Assembly: GCF_000725885.1 (NCBI RefSeq)
Contig: NZ_JODR01000021.1
Span: 62,001 to 126,000, forward strand
Direction of reading: 5' to 3'
Source: Streptomyces albus subsp. albus
Lineage (GTDB): Bacteria > Actinomycetota > Actinomycetes > Streptomycetales > Streptomycetaceae
DNA: 64,000 nucleotides
The notes beneath the pieces were generated by a model. That model did no database searches. It was given only the letters and a program-made list of their open reading frames with translations, and was not told the DNA's origin. The position numbers were made by a program, and so were the translations under genes. This document shows positions 42,747-51,741 of the stretch, in pieces; the stretch's first letter is position 1, and every line of letters begins with the position of its first letter.

Positions 42747-42840
42747 GCCCGGCCTCGCGCAGTGCCCGTACGCACGCGAAAGTGCCTGTCCGGGCGGGCC
42801 CCACTGCCGTTCGGTGCGCGACGCCATGAAAGGACGCCCC

Positions 42841-43391
42841 GTGACCCCCGTGCCCGCGGCCGTAGAACTGCGCCGCTTCCGGGACATCGCGCCCGTCTGG
42901 GACACGCTGATCAGTGTCTACGCGGAAGTGCGGGCCGACCGGCTTCATGATCCGCACTACTCCGTCGAGCGGTACGGCGAACGCTTGGCCCGTCATGCGG
43001 CCGAGCCGGGGTGGGAGGCCGTCGTCGGGTACGACGGCGACGAGGCGGTGGGCTATGCGTACGGCAACAGCATCGAGCACGGCGACCGTTACTGGCGGCG
43101 GATCACCACACCGTTGCCGGAGACACTGACCCGGACGCCGACGCTGGTGCTCAAAGAGATCATGGTGCGGGTCCCCTGGCGCAAGACGGGGGCGTCGCGG
43201 AGCATCCACGACACGCTTCTCACGGGCGGGCCGAGGAACAGGTGACCCTGATGGTCAACCCCTCGGCCGGTGACGGAAAGGTGCACCGCCTGTACGAGGG
43301 GTGGGGCTACCGGGACCTCGGCGACAGCAGGCCCTCGCCCGACTCGCCCCTGCTGCGGGCCATGATCCGGCCGCGTCTGCCCTCGGCCTGA
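42841..43391 (+). pseudogene. GNAT acetyltransferase, split by one-base frameshift
   Basis: From GTG 42841 (aaaggac upstream) the frame reads VELRRFRDIAPVWDTLISVY, then GWEAVVGYDGDEAVGYAYG, and TLVLKEIMVRVPWRKTGASR followed by SIHDTLLTG. The continuation RAEEQVTLMVNPSAGDGKVH then RLYEGWGYRDLGDSRP is in another frame. The shift lies in the acgggcggg run at about 43222-43230; one base is missing, and the total of 551 nt confirms it. As written the product ends at 43245, losing the last strand of the acetyl-CoA fold. Real pseudogene or sequencing indel. Substrate unknown. Confidence 0.82.
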
Positions 43392-43483
43392 GCCTGCCTG
43401 CTCGCTCGGTGACGGTCTGGCCGATCACACCTCTGCCACAGCCCGTGGCGGACAGCGGGCGGGGCCCCGTCCCCGATGTGCGA

Positions 43484-43524
43484 ACGGCGGACGGCCCGCG
43501 CTGGGCGCGCGGGCCGTCCGCCGT
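43484..43524. terminator. greA terminator, perfect 18-bp stem
   Basis: acggcggacggcccgcgc (43484-43501), loop tgggc, gcgcgggccgtccgccgt (43507-43524). The strongest hairpin in the window, 24 bp past the greA stop and also serving the convergent GNAT gene. Confidence 0.9.
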
Positions 43525-43548
43525 CGTCGTGTCCGGTACCTGCCGTGC

Positions 43549-44046
43549 TCAGCCCTGGTAGGGCTTCGCGGCCAGGATGCGGACGGAGGCCATCTTGCCG
43601 TTGGGCAGCTCGTACTGGGCGTCCTCGCCGACCTTCTTGCCGTTCACGCCGGTGCCCAGCGGGGACTGCGGAGAGTAGGTCTCGATGTCCGCGCTCGCGT
43701 ACTCGCGGGAGGCGAGGAGGAAGGTGATGGTGTCGTCCTCGTCGCCGTCGAAGGCGATGGTCACCACCATGCCCGGCTCCACCACGCCGTCGTCCGCCGG
43801 CGCCTCACCGACCTTCGCGTTCTCCAGGAGCTGCTGAAGCTGACGGATCCGCAGCTCCTGCTTGCCCTGCTCCTCCTTGGCCGCGTGGTACCCGCCGTTC
43901 TCGCGGAGGTCGCCCTCCTCGCGAGCCGCCTCGATCTTCTTGGCGATCTCGGTACGTGCAGGACCCGACAGGTATTCCAGCTCGGCCTTGAGCTGGGAAT
44001 ACGCCTCCTGGGTCAGCCAGGTGACGTTGTCGCTGGTCTGGGTCAC
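43549..44046 (-). CDS. greA: Transcription elongation factor GreA
   Basis: 165 residues. An N-terminal coiled-coil (about 12-80; TQEAYSQLKAELEYLSGPAR, KIEAAREEGDLRENGGYHAA with the acidic hairpin tip DLREN) and a C-terminal FKBP-like domain ending ASVRILAAKPYQG. It binds the RNA polymerase secondary channel and stimulates transcript cleavage in backtracked complexes. GTG 44046 with gaggag 6 bp upstream. Monocistronic, with a strong terminator. Confidence 0.97.
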   Translation of the reverse strand: MTQTSDNVTWLTQEAYSQLKAELEYLSGPARTEIAKKIEAAREEGDLRENGGYHAAKEEQGKQELRIRQLQQLLENAKVGEAPADDGVVEPGMVVTIAFDGDEDDTITFLLASREYASADIETYSPQSPLGTGVNGKKVGEDAQYELPNGKMASVRILAAKPYQG

Positions 44047-44438
44047 AGGTGCTCCTCGTCGGTACTGGGATGTCAGCTGATGCAGCAATCGCCCTACCAG
44101 AAAGGGTGCGCCTTCACTGGTGGGCGAAACCACGAGCTTAACAATTCCGGCTGAAAAGGGAAGAAGGCCGAAGCTCCGTCCCAGGTCAGGACGGGCTCCG
44201 CAGCGGGCCCGCAGCCGGGCAGGGGCCGGTGCCGCCGCTTCCGTCAGTGGTGGGCGGGCCCTGGTCCAGGGGCTGTGACGTGGCGGTCACGTTGCGCGGG
44301 CGGGCGGCCTGCCGGGCCCGTCGGCCGCCCGGGCCTCGCCATCCGCACGGGTCTCGCCATCCGCCCGGGTCTCGCCACCCGGCACCCCGCCGCCGCGCGG
44401 CGGCGGACAACACCGTTCGGCGCCGCCCGCCGGCGGCG
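44047..44438. other. Intergenic region upstream of greA with 18-bp repeats
   Basis: Holds the greA promoter (AT-richer stretch 44080-44160) and, nearer DUF4307, three tandem 18-bp repeats (44330-44383). I see no additional gene. Confidence 0.5.
44330..44383. repeat. Three tandem 18-bp repeats
   Basis: cgggcctcgccatccgca (44330-44347), cgggtctcgccatccgcc (44348-44365), cgggtctcgccacccggc (44366-44383). Intergenic, downstream of the DUF4307 gene. Confidence 0.85.
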
Positions 44439-44870
44439 TCACTTCTGCTGGCAGCCGACCAGTTCTCCGCTGGTGGCGCGGGCGGTCGTCCGGATGGTGA
44501 TCACTTCGTCGATGCGGGAGCTGCCCGCGTCGAAGTTCGCGGACTTGCGGCCCACCTCGCCGCCGTCCTCCGCGCGGGCACGCAGCGTGCACACGCCCTC
44601 GACGCCGGCGTCCTTGCGCACTTCGAGGTGCACCTGCACGGCGTTGTCGGAGACAACCTTGTATTTGATCAGTTCGCCGCTGACGTCCTGGCCGGCGATG
44701 TAGGAGACGCCGATCCAGCCGATCAGCGCCAGCATCAGGACACCCAGCACACCGCCGGTGATCTTCAGGCGGCGGTCGGTTCGGGCGTCGGAGCGGCCCC
44801 CCGCGCCCCCGGTGCGGCCGGTGGTACGCCCGTAACGCCCCTCGGGGACCTTGTGAGCCAGGTCGGCCAT
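44439..44870 (-). CDS. DUF4307 single-pass membrane protein
   Basis: 143 residues: a Gly/Arg-rich cytoplasmic N-terminus with GRTTGRTGGAGGRSDARTDR, one membrane helix (about 39-59, GGVLGVLMLALIGWIGVSYI) and an exported beta-type domain (YKVVSDNAVQVHLEVRKDAG, then TLRARAEDGGEVGRK). This architecture and the position next to mca and greA match the actinobacterial DUF4307 family, whose function is not known. ATG 44870 with gagga 8 bp upstream. Divergent from mca. Confidence 0.88.
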   Translation of the reverse strand: MADLAHKVPEGRYGRTTGRTGGAGGRSDARTDRRLKITGGVLGVLMLALIGWIGVSYIAGQDVSGELIKYKVVSDNAVQVHLEVRKDAGVEGVCTLRARAEDGGEVGRKSANFDAGSSRIDEVITIRTTARATSGELVGCQQK

Positions 44871-45064
44871 GGCGCGTTCCTCTCGACGGGCCCAGGTACG
44901 GCAGGTGGACCGGGAATACAACAGGGTGCCGGTTCGGTCACTATAGAAGCCGCCCGCAAGACCGCCGAAGGCGGGCCAAGGGCAGGACCCGCCGCAATTC
45001 ACCGCAATCGCCGAGCGGGCCGATGACAGGGCCGAGGGCCGCTTTGACCAACGAGGATTGAGTT

Positions 45065-45943
45065 GTGACTGAGCAACTGCGACTGATGGCCGTGCACGCG
45101 CACCCGGACGACGAGTCGAGCAAGGGCGCGGCCACCATGGCCAAGTACGTCGACGAGGGGGTGGACGTGCTGGTCGCGACGTGCACCGGGGGCGAGCGTG
45201 GCTCCATCCTCAACCCGAAGCTCCAGGGCGACACCTACGTCGAGGAGCACATCCACGAGGTGCGCAAGAAGGAGATGGACGAGGCCCGCCAGATCCTGGG
45301 CGTCAAGCAGGCGTGGCTGGGCTTCGTCGACTCGGGCCTGCCCGAGGGCGACCCGCTGCCGCCGCTGCCGGAGGGCTGCTTCGCGCTCCAGGACGTGGAC
45401 GAGGCCGCCGGTGCGCTGGTGCGGCTGATCCGTGAGTTCCGTCCGCAGGTGATCACCACCTACGACGAGAACGGCGGCTATCCGCACCCCGACCACATCA
45501 TGACCCACAAGATCACGATGGTCGCCTTCGAGCACGCGGCGGACACGGACAAGTACCCGGAGGCGGAGTTCGGGCCGGCCTGGCAGCCGCTGAAGGTGTA
45601 CTACAACCAGGGCTTCAACCGGCAGCGCACCCTCGCCATGCACAACGCCATGATCGAGCGCGGCCTGGAGTCGCCGTACACGGAGTGGCTGGAGCGCTGG
45701 GAGAACATGAAGGTCAAGGAGCGCGAGCTCACCACCTTCGTGCCCTGCGGCGACTACTTCGAGATCCGTGACAAGGCACTGATCGCGCACGCCACGCAGA
45801 TCGACCCGGACGGCGGCTGGTTCCGCGTCCCGATGGAGATCCAGAAGGAGGTCTGGCCCACGGAGGAGTACGAGCTGGCGAAGTCGCTCGTGGAGACCTC
45901 CCTCCCCGAGGACGATCTGTTCGCGGGGATCCGCGAGAATTGA
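45065..45943 (+). CDS. mca: Mycothiol S-conjugate amidase
   Basis: 292 residues, LmbE/PIG-L fold. Zinc ligands His13 and Asp16 in HAHPDDES and His144 in GYPHPDHIMTHK. KGAATMAKYVDEGVDVLVAT and the length separate Mca from the paralogous deacetylase MshB. It cleaves mycothiol conjugates to a mercapturic acid and GlcN-Ins during detoxification. GTG 45065 with gagg 8 bp upstream. Followed 4 bp on by a small membrane protein and then msrA, probably one thiol/oxidative-stress transcript. Confidence 0.96.
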   Translation: MTEQLRLMAVHAHPDDESSKGAATMAKYVDEGVDVLVATCTGGERGSILNPKLQGDTYVEEHIHEVRKKEMDEARQILGVKQAWLGFVDSGLPEGDPLPPLPEGCFALQDVDEAAGALVRLIREFRPQVITTYDENGGYPHPDHIMTHKITMVAFEHAADTDKYPEAEFGPAWQPLKVYYNQGFNRQRTLAMHNAMIERGLESPYTEWLERWENMKVKERELTTFVPCGDYFEIRDKALIAHATQIDPDGGWFRVPMEIQKEVWPTEEYELAKSLVETSLPEDDLFAGIREN

Positions 45944-45947
45944 CGGT

Positions 45948-46265
45948 ATGAGCCCGACGCAGACAACGCTCGCCCAGGTCCTTCCGCTGGCCGCCAAGGA
46001 CCTGGACGAGAACAAGGTGACTCCCGGCGTACTCGGTTTCGTCGTCTTCGCGGTGATCGGCCTGGCCGTGTGGATGCTGATGAAGTCGATGAACAAGCAC
46101 ATGAAGCGGGTCGATTTCACGGAGCAGCCGCTCCCGGACGGCGCGGCGGCCGGCCCGGCCGGGAACAGCGGCGGCGCCGTGCGTGCTGACAGGAGTGGCA
46201 GCCCGAAGAAGGGCTCCACGGCCGAGGCGGCCGGCTCCGGCTCCGCCGCCAAGCCGAAGGGCTGA
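45948..46265 (+). CDS. Small membrane protein between mca and msrA
   Basis: 105 residues. One or two hydrophobic segments ([20 protein letters not shown], about 24-46), then a charged and Gly/Ser/Ala/Lys-rich cytoplasmic tail ([13 protein letters not shown]..., SAAKPKG). No domain recognised. Conserved as a neighbour of mca in streptomycetes as far as I recall. Co-transcribed with mca (4-bp gap) and msrA (52 bp). Confidence 0.85.
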   Translation: MSPTQTTLAQVLPLAAKDLDENKVTPGVLGFVVFAVIGLAVWMLMKSMNKHMKRVDFTEQPLPDGAAAGPAGNSGGAVRADRSGSPKKGSTAEAAGSGSAAKPKG

Positions 46266-46317
46266 CGTCCGCGTCGGCCCCGCCCCCGTCCCCTCCGACG
46301 CCCGTCTGGAGATCGTC

Positions 46318-46983
46318 ATGCTGTTCGGCAGGTTCAAGGACCGCATTCCCGCCCCGGAGGAGGCCCTCAAGGGCCGCGAGGAGCCGCAGTACGCGGTGCC
46401 CGAGCGTCACACGGTGCTCGGCACGCCGCTGCTGGGTCCGTATCCGGAGGGTCTGGAGATCGTCGACTTCGGGATGGGCTGTTTCTGGGGCGCCGAGCGT
46501 GTCTTCTGGAAGACGGAGGGTGTCTTCACGACGCTCGTCGGCTACCAGGGCGGCTCGACGCCCCACCCGACGTACGAGGAGGTCTGCTCGGGCCTCACGG
46601 GCCACGCCGAGGTCGTCCGTGTCGTGTACGACCCGGCGAAGGTCTCCTACGAGACCCTTCTGCGGCGCTTCTGGGAGTCCCACGACCCCACGCAGGGCTT
46701 CCGGCAGGGCAACGACATGGGCACCCAGTACCGCTCGGCGGTCTACACCCACTCCTCCGCGCAGGCGGCTGCCGCCGAGGCGTCGCGTGCGGCCTACCAG
46801 CAGGTGCTGACGGCTTCGGGGCACGGTGAGATCACCACGGAGATCCTGCCGGCCGCGGACCGTCCCTTCTACCCGGCCGAGGGCTACCACCAGCAGTACC
46901 TCGACAAGAACCCCGCGGGTTACTGCGGCATCGGCGGTACCGGTGTGGCCTGCCCGGTGGGTATCGCATCCGCCGGGGACTGA
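46318..46983 (+). CDS. msrA: Peptide-methionine (S)-S-oxide reductase
   Basis: 221 residues. Catalytic GCFWGAE with Cys55, and resolving cysteines in the C-terminal [35 protein letters not shown] and [12 protein letters not shown] are family signatures. It repairs oxidised methionine with electrons from thioredoxin. The ATG at 46318 has ggag 7 bp upstream. The operon end is marked by the hairpin at 47047-47083. Confidence 0.97.
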   Translation: MLFGRFKDRIPAPEEALKGREEPQYAVPERHTVLGTPLLGPYPEGLEIVDFGMGCFWGAERVFWKTEGVFTTLVGYQGGSTPHPTYEEVCSGLTGHAEVVRVVYDPAKVSYETLLRRFWESHDPTQGFRQGNDMGTQYRSAVYTHSSAQAAAAEASRAAYQQVLTASGHGEITTEILPAADRPFYPAEGYHQQYLDKNPAGYCGIGGTGVACPVGIASAGD

Positions 46984-47379
46984 CGAGCCGGGGAGCGTGA
47001 CCCGGCGAGTCACGCGGTGAGCGCCTGTGGCACAGGGAGCACAGGGAGGCGGCCGAGCGGTCTTGCCGACCCGGCCGCCTTTTCCATGCCCGCAGGACTT
47101 TTCCGCGTCGCGGACAACGTTTTTCGGTCGGCGGCATCCGGCTCGGCCGCCGTCCGCGTTCCGGCGGCGGCGATTCGCGTCCGTACACGGCCCGGGGTGC
47201 TGTGACCCGCGGTAACACCTTTCGCGATTCACCCCGGTGCGAAGGGTGCGGCGTAAACGCGCCGGCCGGGCGCGGCGGCCCGGAAGCACGGCATGGCGGC
47301 CTATAACGGAAATTATTTTCCGCTCAGTGGACTGATTCGCATCTGCCCGTGCCGGAAGCAGCGGCGCTATAACGCCGCA
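46984..47379. other. Intergenic region after msrA
   Basis: Contains the msrA terminator (47047-47083) and, from about 47280, an AT-rich stretch with TATAACGG near 47300 and TATAACGCC at 47368, the latter 7 bp before the next gene's ATG. No gene or RNA visible. Confidence 0.5.
47047..47083 (+). terminator. msrA operon terminator with T-tract
   Basis: aggcggccg (47047-47055) and cggccgcct (47072-47080) form a 9-bp stem followed by ttt, close to a canonical Rho-independent terminator. Confidence 0.75.
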
Positions 47380-48849
47380 ATGACCTCTCCTCACACACCC
47401 CCACGCCCCCCACGCCGCCGCCCCGCGAGAATCCGCCGCAGGAGCCTGCTCACCGGGCTCGGCGGCGCCTCCCTGGCCGCCGGAGCCACCCTCACCGCCC
47501 CGAGCGCGTCCGCCCGGCCGTCGGCCCCTCTGACGGCCGCCCCGCCCGGCGAGGAGGCCCGCACACCGCGCACCACGCTGCTGCGTGGCGCCGCCCTGCT
47601 CCTCACCATGGACCCGGGCCGGGGAAGCGGACCGCTGGGCGCCCTGGAGAACGCGGACCTCCTGCTGCGGGACGGGAGGATCGCACAGGTCGGCCACCGG
47701 CTGCGGGCCCCCGCCGGCGCCCGCGTACGGGACATGGCGGGGAAGCTGGTGCTGCCCGGGTTCGTGGACATCCACAACCACCTGTGGCAGTCCAGCATCC
47801 GGGGCGGCTGCTCCGACCAGGACCTCGACGGCTGGCTCACGTCCTGCAACCGCGCGACGCTGCCGAAGATCGGCGCGGCGGACATGTACCGCTTCGTTCA
47901 CCTCTCCGCGCTCGACGCCCTGCGGACGGGCGTCACCACGGTGGTCGACTGGGTGCACGCCGTCCCGTACGGGACGAGCGAGCGGTACGTACGGGCACTG
48001 GACGACGCGGGCCTGCGCTTCGTCTACGCCATGGCCACGGCCCCGGGCGAGGAAGGGCTGGTGCGCAAGGTGCACGAGAGACTGCTGGCCCCGCTGCCGC
48101 TGGCCTCGGCGCAGGTCGCGGTGCACGCCGGGATGGCGGGCCTCGACGCGCTGCGGGCCTCCTGGAAGGTGGCCCGGGAGCTGGGGCCGATGCTCAACTC
48201 ACACGTGCTGGAGCACCGTACGGACCGTGCGGCGGGCCAGATCCGCTCGCTGCGCGAGGCCGGCGCGTTCGGTCCGCGGCTGCTGATGAACCACGCGATC
48301 CACCTCAGCCGCGCGGAGATCGCGCTGACCGGCGACCACGGGGTGCGGGTGGCGCACTGCCCGCTCAGCAACATGCGCCTCGCCTCGGGCGTGATGCCGC
48401 TGCCGCGGCTGTGGAAGCGGGGCGTCACCGCCGGTCTCGGCCACGACGGCGGCACCAACGACACCTCCGACATGTTCGCCCTCATGAAGGCCGCCGTCGG
48501 TCTCCAGCGGGCCGTCCACGAGGACGCCGAGGTCCACCCCACCCTCCCCGAGGTCCTGCGCATGGCCACCCTCGGCGGCGCCGAGGCCATCGGCATGGAC
48601 GGCCTGGTCGGCTCCCTCACCCCCGGCAAACGCGCCGACGTCCTCGTCCTGGACCCCGGCACCCTCAACTTCGCACCCCGCATCGACTGGATCAGCCAGA
48701 TCGTCCTCAACGGCCAGCCCGCGAACGTCACCGACATCTACGTGGACGGACGGCTGCGCAAGACCGGCGGCGCCCTGGTCGGCGTCGACGAACGGGAAGT
48801 CGTCCGCCAGGCGGAGCAGGCGGCGGCCCGCCTTCCGTCCGCCGCCTGA
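47380..48849 (+). CDS. Tat-exported amidohydrolase (cytosine-deaminase/AtzA-like)
   Basis: 489 residues from ATG 47380. The N-terminus has a twin-arginine signal (RIRRRSLLTGLGGASLAAGA, cleavage after about SASA). The enzyme carries the amidohydrolase metal pattern: VDIHNHLWQSS (in place of HxH), LNSHVLEH, NHAIHLSRAEI and GHDGGTNDTSDM. Relatives deaminate purines, pyrimidines or triazines, or dechlorinate, and are normally cytosolic, so export is notable. There is no Shine-Dalgarno, and a TATAAC ends 7 bp before ATG: probably a leaderless transcript. Ends 17 bp from a convergent gene. Confidence 0.85.
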   Translation: MTSPHTPPRPPRRRPARIRRRSLLTGLGGASLAAGATLTAPSASARPSAPLTAAPPGEEARTPRTTLLRGAALLLTMDPGRGSGPLGALENADLLLRDGRIAQVGHRLRAPAGARVRDMAGKLVLPGFVDIHNHLWQSSIRGGCSDQDLDGWLTSCNRATLPKIGAADMYRFVHLSALDALRTGVTTVVDWVHAVPYGTSERYVRALDDAGLRFVYAMATAPGEEGLVRKVHERLLAPLPLASAQVAVHAGMAGLDALRASWKVARELGPMLNSHVLEHRTDRAAGQIRSLREAGAFGPRLLMNHAIHLSRAEIALTGDHGVRVAHCPLSNMRLASGVMPLPRLWKRGVTAGLGHDGGTNDTSDMFALMKAAVGLQRAVHEDAEVHPTLPEVLRMATLGGAEAIGMDGLVGSLTPGKRADVLVLDPGTLNFAPRIDWISQIVLNGQPANVTDIYVDGRLRKTGGALVGVDEREVVRQAEQAAARLPSAA

Positions 48850-48866
48850 CCCGCCCCGCGCGACAG

Positions 48867-50432
48867 TCAGGGGACGGCCTGCCCCGGGGCGGCCAGGGCG
48901 GCTCGCACGGGGACGGCCACGTACCAGTGGCCGCTGTAGGTGTGCCGGACCGGGTAGGTGCGCCAGCCGGCCTGGGCGGCCCAGCCCGGGAGCGGTACCC
49001 GGCGCAGGACGAGCGCGTCGGGCGTGCGGGCGGGCTCGGCACGGCAGCCGGCGGTGTGGGCGATGGGGATGGCCGCCTTGTTGCCGTCGAGCGCACAGGG
49101 CGGGCGCACACCGTGTGCGTGCAGGACCCGGGCGATGCGCTGCCAGTCCTGCCGGGCCGCCTTCTGGATGCCGTACTGGACGTCGACCTGCTGGATCTGC
49201 ACCCCCAGGTGGAGGAGGGCGAGGGCGGCACCGGCGCACAACAGCGCTGCCGCACACCGCGTCCGGCGGGCCCACTGCGCGGCCTGCCGGATGCCGAGGG
49301 CTGCGACGGGGGCCAGCAGCGCGTAGGCGGGCAGCAGGAAGCGCGGGGCGGCGTACCCCATCAGGAACAGGTACGGCACGGCCACGGCGAGGGCCGCCGC
49401 GGTGGGCAGCAGCCCCAGCGCGGTACGGCCCCGCCGCCGCGCCGCGTACAGTCCGAGCCCCACCAGCGGGGGGACGAGCAGCCACCAGCCGACGTTGATC
49501 CACTCGACGCTCGCCCCGTCGCACGGGCGGCACAGCAGGGGCCCGTCGAGCGCGGCGGCGTGCGCCCGCAGGGTGTCGAAGGAGAGCCGCAGGCTCATCC
49601 CGCCCTGGATCTCGCTGGCCGCGTGCAGCCTCTCCAGTACGCCGCCGAACCGGATCACGGCCTCCGCCACCCAGGGCAGCAGACCGGCGGCGACGCCCCC
49701 CACGACGGCGAGCACCCTGCCTGTCGCCGCCTCACCGGTGGGCGTTGGGCCGGCCGGGGCCTCGCCGTCGGGGTGACGGTCTCGCCGGCGACGCCCGTCC
49801 CAGGCCGCCGCGAGCAGCAGCACGAGGCCGGGCCACACCGCGTCGTTGGGCCGCATCAGCGTGACGAGGGCGAACGACGCGCCGAGGGCCACGAGCGTCC
49901 CCCGCCGCGCGGGCCGGGCCAGGAAGCAGCCGACGGCGCCGGCGAGTCCGGTCGCCACATAGTGGTTGGGCATGGCCGCGCCCGCGTAGAAGAGGCCGAT
50001 CCACAGGCTGCCGTAGAGCCCGGCGGCCAGGGTCACCACCCCGCGCCGGCCGACCGCTTCCAGCCACGGCAGATAGCCCAGGTAGAGCGCCAGTGCCGCG
50101 GCCACCGTCAGATAGCAGCGCAGCAGCACCACCGAGTCGGTCAGCGCGGCGACGGGCGCGATCAGGGCCGGGACGCCGCGGGTGCGGGGCGCGCTGAAGG
50201 GGGTGTCGGGCCCGTGCGGGCCGAAGCGGCTGGCGTAGACGAGTTCGTCCCAGCCGAGCGCCAGCGTGGGGTGGACGAGCACGAGGGAGACGGTGGCGAA
50301 CAGCGCGCAGACCCCGGCCAGCCACCACCGTTCGTCGCGCCACCAGGCGGGGCGACCTGTCCTGCGCGAGGAGCGGTCCGGCCGGGGCGCCGGGACGGAT
50401 TCCGACGCGGCATTCCGTACGACAGACGACAT
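48867..50432 (-). CDS. Polytopic membrane glycosyltransferase-like protein (GT39-type)
   Basis: 521 residues with about 10 membrane helices. Features: a long extracytoplasmic loop after helix 1 with GWDELVYASRFGPHGPD (an acidic site such as PMT/ArnT-like glycosyltransferases use), then FYAGAAMPNHYVATGLAGAV and LVTLMRPNDAVWPGLVL. The C-terminal soluble part (IQQVDVQYGIQKAARQDW, RVLHAHGVRPPCALDGNK) resembles DUF domains seen in actinobacterial mannosyltransferases. The substrate is unknown. Starts at 50441 or 50432; the second has ggaag 9 bp upstream. Confidence 0.75.
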   Translation of the reverse strand: MSSVVRNAASESVPAPRPDRSSRRTGRPAWWRDERWWLAGVCALFATVSLVLVHPTLALGWDELVYASRFGPHGPDTPFSAPRTRGVPALIAPVAALTDSVVLLRCYLTVAAALALYLGYLPWLEAVGRRGVVTLAAGLYGSLWIGLFYAGAAMPNHYVATGLAGAVGCFLARPARRGTLVALGASFALVTLMRPNDAVWPGLVLLLAAAWDGRRRRDRHPDGEAPAGPTPTGEAATGRVLAVVGGVAAGLLPWVAEAVIRFGGVLERLHAASEIQGGMSLRLSFDTLRAHAAALDGPLLCRPCDGASVEWINVGWWLLVPPLVGLGLYAARRRGRTALGLLPTAAALAVAVPYLFLMGYAAPRFLLPAYALLAPVAALGIRQAAQWARRTRCAAALLCAGAALALLHLGVQIQQVDVQYGIQKAARQDWQRIARVLHAHGVRPPCALDGNKAAIPIAHTAGCRAEPARTPDALVLRRVPLPGWAAQAGWRTYPVRHTYSGHWYVAVPVRAALAAPGQAVP

Positions 50433-50824
50433 ACCCGGCATCTTCCCGCCGCGGTGCGGATTCCCCCGGCAGGCGTGGGCCCGCCGTGTCCCGCTCCCGC
50501 CCCGCGGACGGCGCCCGGGAGCCGGCAGAGCCCTGCCGCACCACGCCGACGGTGGCCGACGGCGGCGCCAACCCCGCCCGCGCGAGCCGTGGTTGCCACA
50601 CCGCACGCCGGTCCGCCCACCGATGCGCTCCGGGCCACCGCCCTGTACGCCGCAGGGCGCACGCCGGTTCTCACCGTCGCAGCGGCGCGCGGCGGGGGCT
50701 GTCGGCGCGGAATACGGGAATGCCCGGTGCCCCGGCCCGTGTTGCCGCGCCGAGGGCAGGGGACGATTGTCCCCGCCGGTGAAGGCCGCCCCGCCGGGGC
50801 GGACCGGTGAGACGGAGGAGCACG

Positions 50825-51268
50825 GTGGCACAACCACAGGAGACGGGCGGCCCGTTCACCGTTCCCGTGACGGTCCGGGGATACGAGACCGACGTCCAGG
50901 GGCATCTGAACCAGGCGGTGTACCTCCAGTACGCCGAGCACGCCCGCTGGTCGGTGTTGCACGCGGCGGGCATCGAGCAGAAGCATCTGCTGGCCGAACG
51001 CGTCGGCCCGGTCGTACTGGAGCAGACGGTGCGCTACCGCCGTGAGCTGCGCGCGGGTGACGAGGTGACGGTCAGCTGCGCCTTCGAATGGGGCGAGGGC
51101 AAGGTGTTCCACGTCCACCAGGAGATCCGCACGACGGACGGCACACTCGCCGCGGAGGTGACCGGCGTGGGCGGGGTGATCGATCTGGATGCCCGCCGCC
51201 TGGTGCCGGACGCCCGCGCGGCCCTGCGGAAACTGGCCACGGCGCCCGAGGCGATGGGCCTCGACTAG
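50825..51268 (+). CDS. Acyl-CoA thioesterase, hotdog fold
   Basis: 147 residues from GTG 50825 with ggaggag 4 bp upstream. Family motif YETDVQGHLNQAVYLQYAEH gives the catalytic Asp plus GH-N of 4-hydroxybenzoyl-CoA-type thioesterases. The rest is beta-rich (VVLEQTVRYRRELRAGDEVT). It hydrolyses an acyl-CoA of unknown chain. Divergent from the membrane protein. Confidence 0.9.
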   Translation: MAQPQETGGPFTVPVTVRGYETDVQGHLNQAVYLQYAEHARWSVLHAAGIEQKHLLAERVGPVVLEQTVRYRRELRAGDEVTVSCAFEWGEGKVFHVHQEIRTTDGTLAAEVTGVGGVIDLDARRLVPDARAALRKLATAPEAMGLD

Positions 51269-51741
51269 AGCGCGGCACGGGCGGCTCCCGCCGCCGGGCT
51301 TCCGCCGGACGGCCGGGGCCGAGCCCCGACGGCCGGGGAGGCTGACGCCCTGGGGCGGCGAGCGGCGGCCTGATACCTGTCGGGGTCGTCCGATTCCCGG
51401 GGCAGGCCAGCGGAGGCCGGCAGAAGGCCCGCGCGGAGGCCGGCAGACCCACAAGCCCACGGAAGCCCGCAGGCGCCCCCAAAGCCCGGCAGGGGCCGTA
51501 GAACGCCCTCGGAGGCCGGGCAGGCCCCGGGTCAGGGCGGGTCAGGGCGCCGCAGCCCCGGCAGGCCCGTCGGGACGGCGCAGAAGCCGCAAGCGCCCTC
51601 GGAGACGGCCACCGATCGTCGGCCGCGCGACAACAGCCAGTAGCCGGCAAGCTCCCGGCGTCGAAGGTCCGCAAACGCCAGGAGGGCGGCTCCCCGAGCG
51701 GGAGCCACCCTCCTGTCATGTGTCCGTGCCGGACCGCGAGG
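51269..51741. other. 473-bp intergenic region with degenerate repeats and a terminator
   Basis: cggaggccggcaga occurs at 51411-51424 and 51434-51447, and related purine-rich phrases recur to about 51620. The terminator at 51679-51715 follows. No frame here has protein-like composition beyond what codon bias imposes. Confidence 0.55.
51679..51715. terminator. Terminator of the L,D-transpeptidase gene
   Basis: caggagggcggctccc (51679-51694) pairs with gggagccaccctcctg (51700-51715), one mismatch, 5-base loop. It lies 27 bp past the stop of the leftward gene. Confidence 0.85.

Noticed and set aside
47784-50810. 1000-residue plus-strand frame across amidohydrolase and membrane protein genes
   Set aside because: It is out of frame with the amidohydrolase and antisense to the membrane protein; composition is pure shadow.
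51269-51741. Gene in the gap after the thioesterase
   Set aside because: Frames consist of degenerate Gly/Arg/Pro repeats from purine-rich repeats; no start with a ribosome-binding site.
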